Assembly: GCA_023105745.1 (NCBI GenBank)
Contig: JALGQZ010000011.1
Coordinates: 25,997,975 to 26,061,974, forward strand
Reading direction: 5' to 3'
Length of the DNA: 64,000 nucleotides
From: Austropuccinia psidii
Lineage: Eukaryota > Basidiomycota > Pucciniomycetes > Pucciniales > Sphaerophragmiaceae
Made by a program: the position numbers and the translations under genes. Under the pieces are notes generated by a model. That model had not been told where the DNA came from and ran no database searches. It was given only the letters and a program-made list of their open reading frames with translations. Positions 57,155 through 64,000 of the stretch are shown one piece after another. The stretch's first letter is position 1. Every line of letters starts with the position of its first letter.

Positions 57155-60100
57155 TGTAAGTTTGACTATGAAACAATAAGTAAAAATTACTAATATTCTA
57201 CTTATCATACTCTGAATTTCTTTATAAATCAAAGAAATAAGATAGAAATAATTATAACAATGGAATATTTATTACAATTATGGCATAAAAGTAATTATAA
57301 TATCAAATAAATATAATAATATAATTTATATCTTAAAAGAATAATATAATAATTCAATATACTAATAATTAATAATCAATATATTTAAAAGAACCTTATT
57401 AGTGTTATAAACAAATAATAAAGGAATAAAAAATTGTTTCTTATTAATGAAAAACAATTAATAACAATAATATTACTAATATCAAAGTTATATATTAATA
57501 TGAATACTATTTATATTCATTAAAGAATTATTAATATTGATAATAGAGAGAAATGATTATAATAATAGAGAATAACCTACTTTGAGAACTTAAAATAATA
57601 ATTTTGAAAGATTTTATGCCAAATAATGTAAATACAACTCATTTAAGTTTTATTTACAAAAAAATAAAAGAAATTTGTCAGGCTGACTGTATGATGAAGG
57701 TGTAATAAGACTATTTAAAACTTTAACTATGACTGTTACATGGTAGAATTCATTTTAAATAAGCTTATGATGAATAATAAAAGTTTAAAAATGAATAATA
57801 AGGGCTTTGCTATTGGGAAATAGTGGTGGTGAGTGCCATTGAAAGTCCTGGGTGCAGTCTTACCAGTTTGATTACTATAATAAGAACTACAATAAATAAG
57901 AATTTAAAGTATAGCATTATTATTTTTCAAGAGAATAGCTGTTTTTGAAAGCTGTACTACTAGGAATTCAAGAGAAGGATGGGGGAACCTTTTCTGGTGG
58001 AGAAAAGGCCTCCTTTTACCCCAAAATGGGGTGGAATGGCCCTCTAGACCATCCATGTAGAGGAAGTGAAGAGTTTTGCACTTCAGAGTACTGGATTGTG
58101 GTTTGAATAGTGTCTTTATTCTCTTTATTGCACTCAGATGTGGTTTTGAAACATCATCTGGGCAGTTTTCACCAATACAGGGTGAAAGCTTTCATCTTGG
58201 GACCACATAGCCCTCTTCTGATGTGTATGACGCGTAGAATGCTGTAAAGAAACTGTATGGGACCCCAGTATTTAATGAATCATGATGTATAGAAGTATAA
58301 AAATGCTTCTCTGTCTATTTTAAACCTCATCATCATAATTATGGGAGAATATGCCACAGTAAGACTGTATTGGTCTAATTATGGGATTTTGAGATTAAAA
58401 CCGCCATAGCTTTGTCAGTTTTTTGAGTTATCAAGCTCAAAGTTGGTTCATTGTGTAGCCCTGGATGTGTTCTACACAATGGTACCTTTTTTCGATATGG
58501 ATATCATTAAGTATGGCAAAGGTATACCATGTACAAGATTTTTTGTACATATATATGTTTTTCTTATAAACTGTATAGAGCTTGTTTGCCCCATAACTTT
58601 TGTTCTAGATGATATATGGGTAAATGGATGGCACCATCAGATATCCCGGATTGTGCTATTTCCAAAAAGACCCCACTTTAGCCATCTGGCGCTAAAACTG
58701 TAGAAGTTAGATGTGAGGTTAATATTTTAATCACCCTTATTTGACCTTATTTTGGTCATAAGTTCTGTAATTCTGTTTATAGCTTAGTTTGGCTAGTACT
58801 GTTGGATAGCCCTAGCTTAGAGCTCCATTTTGAATACCCATTTGATGGGGTTAAGCCTGTTCCTCTGTATTTCAGATAAGAGGTGAAAATTAAGGTTTAT
58901 GCTCAGCAACAGCTTTGAGCAGGAATAAATTTGTTATTCTTTGTCCTATGATGATGGTACTTGTATATTTGGAAAGGAGTGAGTTTCCTTTTTCTTCTGA
59001 TATATTTTGAGCTGATTTGGCTCATCTCCATTTTTTGGTGGTATCTTGGCTATACCATTGATTTATGATATTTGGCTGTCATGCCTGTGCTCTGGTTTTG
59101 AGTCACAGGCTGACAAAATTACAAATATTCTTGATTTTATGTGGAAATAAGGTTTTTAAGAGAATTTCAACAAAAAAAATGAAAAATTGAAGAAATCATT
59201 TCAAGATTGATGATTATAATAAAGATTACATTTGGTCTTTGATAATATAAAATATTTATATATAAAGAATAAAGATTTTACCTTGGAGTAAATTGTTTTA
59301 TTGTTTTGATGTGTCTGGGGGGGAAATAGAGTAGAAAAGAGCTCTATTTATAGTAAATTCCTCCCTTCTATAGTTTAGTAGGCCTCTAGTAGACGTGTAT
59401 TGATGGTATGCACCGGAAATTATCAGTATCTTAAGGCTTAGTAATGATTACTTCATGATCAAACCATCTTATCTCATTATTACACCATTATTTAGAGTTA
59501 TCACTACAGCTCTAAGTTTGATGACATCATAGGCTTGGCAGAAGCCTAAGCTTCATGGACTTGATTAGTATTAATCATAATCTAATAGTATGCACCAGTT
59601 TTGTCACTTATATAACTGTTCATCTTAAAATAAGATTACAGTGAGTGATCATAAAGAATAAATTCTAAGCTTAAAATTTGATAATTAATAACTTCTAAGT
59701 TATACACACCACAGCTATTCAGAGTATGAATTATTCTAGCCAAGAATTTCTTTATTAAACTTCCAAGAGCATTTCATTACATCATCAAAACTCTATTTTG
59801 ATGATTTTTCTTGTATTTCATCTTTTCTGTCAAAATTCAATATTTTAAACTTCAAACCTTTATTTCAGGGGGTTTCAACTTAAATATCATGATTCGAAAT
59901 AAATCATTCTTCACATCTGAACTATCAGAATCTGAATATCTACTTTGATTTAAGTTTGGACCACTTACACAACAAAGTGGTCATCAGCTCTAGTAATTTT
60001 GTTCAATAAACCTTAAAAGATATAACCTTGTTTATAGCTTGTCAAATCAAGTTCATATCTGTGTTCTTACAGAAATTCTGTTGTGACTTTATTTTTGGTT

Positions 60101-60578
60101 TAACTCTCTATCATGTATATTTCAAGAGATATCAGCTAATAACCATGAATGTATGCACTGCCCAAAAAGTGCATATATTAAGCTTAATTCCTTAAGTATT
60201 GACTTTGGAGAATTGAAAAAAATTGTTTTATGTGTAGTTTTTCATGGGGAATCCAATGGTTCAATTTATTTTAAATTTTTCCTCATTTATGTTTGAGTTA
60301 AATAAGATCTTATATCTTTTTTAGGGTATTCTCACTTATTATTCAGTAATTATTGACTTTACAGATATGCCATAAAAATGATATATGTGTATTTTACCAT
60401 GAGGAATATAATGGTGTAATTTATTTTACATGTTTACTAATTAGATTCTGAGTTAATTCAAAGTTTATGCCTATTTATGGCATTTTTACTGGCTTTAAGA
60501 TAATTATTAAGAGTATAATTATTATAAAGTTTTTCTTATGACCTTTTTGGATATGTGGTAATATCTCAAAGGATTACA
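57155..60578 (-). repeat. 5' LTR of element E (family D), split by a solo B LTR
   Basis: Without the B LTR it is about 1.98 kb. Minus-strand start TGTAATCCTTTGAGAT (60578), end the reverse complement of TGTAAGTTTGACTATGAAAC. Start and end resemble family A LTRs only at the edges. The whole LTR is matched by the inverted copy at 60643-62629. Confidence 0.8.
57676..59115 (-). repeat. Solo family B LTR with AAATT target duplication
   Basis: 1440 bp, TGTCAGGCTGACTG...GAGTCACAGGCTGACA, flanked by AAATT at 57671-57675 and 59116-59120. Orientation is taken from B1 and B2. Confidence 0.92.
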
Positions 60579-60642
60579 ATACCCATGATTCATATGTAAT
60601 GAGTAATTCTTTGAGGGAAAAATAGGTATTTCTTTACACCCT

Positions 60643-62629
60643 TGTGAACCTTTGAGATACGACCACATACCCCAAAAGGTCACAAGAAATGTTTAAAATA
60701 ATTATACCTTTAAAAATAATTACCTTAAAGCCATAAAACTGCCATAAAAAGGCATAAAATTTGCTTTAACTTAAAAGCCAATGAATAAAAAAGGGAAATA
60801 AATTACACCATTGGATTCCTCATGGTAAAATACACATATACCATTTTTATGGCATATCTGTAAAGTCAATATTTAATAGGTTATAAGTCATAAAACCCTA
60901 TAAGAAACATGAATCCTTAATTATTTCAACTACCAATGAAGCAACATGTGAAATAAATTGTACCATTGGATTTCCCATAAAGTTATACACATAAAATAAT
61001 TAAGAAGCTAATCTCCAAAGTCAATACTTCAGGAGTTAAGCTGAATATATGCACTTTTTTGGTCAACACATATATTCAAGGATTTTAGCTAATATCTTTT
61101 GAAATATACATGATAGAGTGATAAACCAAAAAAAAAGTCACCATGTAATTACTGTAGAAACAAGGAAATGAACTTTATTTAACAAGCTATAAACAAGGTT
61201 AAAACCTGTAATGGATTATTGATTAAAATCAATAGAGCTGTTGACCAATTTGTTGTTAAAGTGGTCTAAACTTAGAGAAATGTAGACAGTCAGATTCTAC
61301 TAGCTTATTCATGAATAATGACGTATTTTTTATTACAATATTCAAGGTATAACCCCTTGAAATCATGGTTTGAAGTTTAAAATATTAGATTTCAACAGAA
61401 AAGATGAGTTACAAGAAAAATCATCAAAAATAGAGTTTTGATGATGTGATGAAATGCTCTTTACAGTGTAATAAGGACATACCAAGCTATTAGAATCCAC
61501 TCTCAGGATAGCTGTAGCGTGTATAAAGTAAAAGTTATTGATGATCAAAGCTTAAGCTTAAAGTTGATCATTTAAGATCACTCACTGTAATCTTATTTTA
61601 AGTTTAACAGTCATATAAGTGATAAAGCTGGTGAATACTATTAGAATATGATTAATACTAATGAAATCCATGAAGCTTAGGCTTCTTCCAAGCCTATGAT
61701 GTCATGAAACTTATAGTTATAGTGATAACTCTAAATAATTGCGTAATTATGAGGTAAGATGGTTGATCATGATGTAATCATCACCAAACATTAAAATATT
61801 AATCAATTCTAGTAGAAATCATTAGTATACGTCTACTAGAAGCCAGCTGGACTCTAGGAGGGAGTTATCTACTATAAAGAGAGCTCTTTTTACTCTGTTT
61901 TCCCCTCAAACGCTTACAAAACACTAAAATATTTTAATCAAAAGGTAATTTCTTTATTCTTTATATAGAAAGCTCTTATATTATTGAAGACCAAGGATAA
62001 TCTTATTATAATCATCATCTTTGACATGATTATTATATTTATTTAACTGTTTTGTTTAAAATTCTCTTAAAAACTTCAATTCCACATAAAATTAAGAATA
62101 TTTGTGATTTCTCTTAAAATGTATTGTAAATACAATTTAAGAATGTTTTATTTACATTTTTAGGCGTAAAATTATTCAAAGTTATCATATTAAGTATTAT
62201 AAGTAAATTATTTCTTCTTATGATAATGATTTCCTCTCTATTATTACTTTAAATAATTCTATAATTAATATAAATAGTATTTATATTAATTCATAACTTT
62301 AATATTAGTAATAATATTGTTATTAATTATTTTTATTAATAAAAACCAATTTTTTATGCCTTTATTATTTGTTGGTAACAATGATAAAGTGCTTTTAAAT
62401 ATATTAATTATCTTATATTAATATATTTATTTATATTATTTTTTTTTCATGATATAAATTATATTATTATATTTATTCAATAATAGAATTACTTTTACAC
62501 CATAATGATAATAATTCTTTATTATTATAATTATTTTTTATCTTATTTATCTTCTTTATAAGGACATTCATAGTACAATAAGTAAAATATTAGTAATTTT
62601 TACTTATTGTTTCATAGTCAAACCTTACA
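60643..62629 (+). repeat. Solo family D LTR with ACCCT target duplication
   Basis: 1987 bp, TGTGAACCTTTGAGAT...ATAGTCAAACCTTACA, flanked by ACCCT at 60638-60642 and 62630-62634. It stands head to head with the E 5' LTR, 64 bp away. Confidence 0.9.
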
Positions 62630-63593
62630 ACCCTATTGGGGGATATGCTACCAACTGCATGAAAGTGCTTATATTCAAATGCAGTGTTTATTAACTCATG
62701 TCTTTCAAGTTCATGAAAAACTGAAGTGTTAATACAGGCCCAAAACGTGAGAGCAAATATTCAACCTCAGACATGCTTCATTGAGAAATGATGTTAAGAG
62801 GGTCTTTGGAGTTGTGTAAATTGAATTTCCACTCTTGATAAAGCCCTCAGAATGTGTAGTACCTGTTAAAATCAGAAATCTAATTGAAATTTTATGATTG
62901 AACATGGCAAAATAACCTTGGATTGTTTAGAGAATGGTTAAAAAGATTGTGAAATTTGAAATGGTCATGTTTCCAAGGAATCTCAAGCTCAAAGTGGGGA
63001 AGATCAGAGTATGAATTTTATATAAAATCAATTTGAAACAGAAATGTGTAATTATTATGAAAAATATGTAGGCCCAGAGCCAGAACACATTAAGAATTAT
63101 TTTGATTAACTCTCCTGGGTAGAAAACAGAGTGAAAATTAAATTCATTAAATCTGCATTATTATCCATTCAACAATCTCCTGTATTTTATCATATAAATT
63201 GAAGAAAATACATTTCTTTTTATTATTTTATAATAAGAAAATGAGCTTGAGTATCTCTTCTTGACTGAGTAAATGACTGCATCTAGAATTAAAAATCACA
63301 ATTGCTGTTTGTAAGATTTAATGTTTAAGAATTTCCAAGGACTGAAAGCCTCCTGGTTGTTCTGGCTGGGCCAAAATATTGTGAAATAATATTTTGGATT
63401 GCAGTTTCAAGTTCTGATAAGAAATTCAACATAGGCCCTTTCTTAGTTTGGCAGGTGCCGTGACCTTGAATACTTTCTATAATAATTGGGTCCTGGAGTG
63501 CCACCTGGTGAGGATTCAGGATGGTGTAATTTCCTTTTCATTACTTTCCTTATGTCAATTCTATTTTATTGTTATGAGAAATTTGAGTGATTT
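62630..63593. other. Unexplained AT-rich spacer
   Basis: No LTR, Gag or Pol remnant recognised; only short open frames. It is probably the target DNA of the D elements. Confidence 0.4.
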
Positions 63594-64000
63594 TGTAAGG
63601 TTTGACTATGAAACAATAAGTACATATTACTAATATTTTACTTATTGTACTCTGAAAGTCCTTATTAAAGTAAGAGATAAGATAAATAATGATTATAATA
63701 ATAAAGAAATATTTTAATTATGGCATAAAAAATCTCTATATTATTTAAATCAATCAACTAATATAAGCTATATTACAAAAAGATAATATAATAAACCCAG
63801 ATATATTAATATTTAATAATTGATATATTTATGACAATTTATTATTGTTATAAATAGATACTAAATGTGTAGAAAATATTTCTTTAATAATAAAGGAAAA
63901 TTTATAAAAATAATATTACCAATATTAGTGTTACATATTCATGTAAATACTATTTATATTAATAAAAGGATTCTTAAAAATAATAATAAAGAGAAATAAT
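63594..64000 (-). repeat. Edge of another family D LTR
   Basis: Starts TGTAAGGTTTGACTATGAAACAATAAG-type sequence (key words TTTGACTATG and ACTAATATTTTACTTATTG) and follows 57155-57560 to the window end. The rest lies outside. Confidence 0.75.

Larger units (their letters stand above)
32566..60578 (-). mobile_element. Element E (LTR family D), interrupted by element C and a solo B LTR
   Basis: Minus-strand order: 5' LTR (60578-57155, containing solo B LTR 57676-59115), PBS-like motif (57154-57136), leader (57135-56879 joined to 37325-37114), predicted leader exon and intron, ORF1 and Gag frames, protease, RT, RNase H, ending at 32566. The element C insertion (37326-56873) separates leader and Gag. 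Integrase and 3' LTR are missing. Proteins are closest to family A, while the LTR is only distantly related to it. Many stops. Confidence 0.75.

Noticed and set aside
57155..62629. A foldback or Helitron-like DNA transposon with 2-kb inverted repeats
   Set aside because: The right arm has its own perfect 5-bp duplication (ACCCT) and the left arm has a PBS beside it, so these are two opposed LTRs rather than one inverted-repeat element.

Overview
This window looks like pure transposon landscape from a large, AT-rich fungal genome. The Gag/Pol families (A, B and E below) resemble Ty3/Gypsy chromovirus-type elements I associate with rust fungi (Pucciniales), most like the myrtle rust Austropuccinia psidii. 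That species call is from memory of the family, not from a search, so treat it as moderate confidence. I see no host gene, tRNA, rRNA or CRISPR. Nearly every base that can be explained belongs to LTR retrotransposons nested in one another, most of them broken.

Layout. (1) 1-5950: family B element running leftwards out of the window (gag, leader, PBS, 5' LTR 2973-4409), head to head with an older inverted B LTR. (2) 5951-8127: unexplained AT-rich DNA. (3) 8128-11373: 3' half of a minus-strand family A-like element (A3; integrase plus 3' LTR). (4) 11374-17693: two family B elements sharing one LTR (gag fragment, leader tandem repeats, LTR 13683-15222, integrase), the integrase split by a 1.04-kb solo-LTR-like insertion. 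(5) 17694-29284: one B LTR split by a solo family A LTR (18565-20401) and by a complete but defective family A element A1 (20811-29116; target duplication ACAAT; LTRs differing by about 7 substitutions and one indel). (6) 29285-32565: body of the B element that owns that LTR. (7) 32566-60578: element E (minus strand; gag, protease, RT, RNase H; LTR family D), whose leader is split by a family C chromovirus (37326-56873). The 5' LTR of C is in turn split by a second family A element, A2 (46413-56405). (8) 57155-62629: an E/D LTR containing a solo B LTR (target duplication AAATT), opposed head to head by a solo D LTR (target duplication ACCCT), giving a large palindrome. (9) 62630-64000: unexplained spacer and the edge of another D LTR.

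How the parts work together. Families A, B and E share PBS-like and polypurine motifs and a two-frame Gag region. A long Gag(-Pol) frame is overlapped for about 600 nt by a second frame (called ORF1 here). In A1 and A2, two predicted small introns join a leader exon in frame to ORF1, and the exon lengths (198 and 650 nt) are identical in both copies while the intron lengths differ. This suggests spliced RNA makes an accessory ORF1 protein while unspliced RNA makes Gag-Pol from an ATG inside the second intron. This is the most interesting hypothesis in the window. Every reverse transcriptase present has lost its YxDD motif, so none of these copies looks autonomous.
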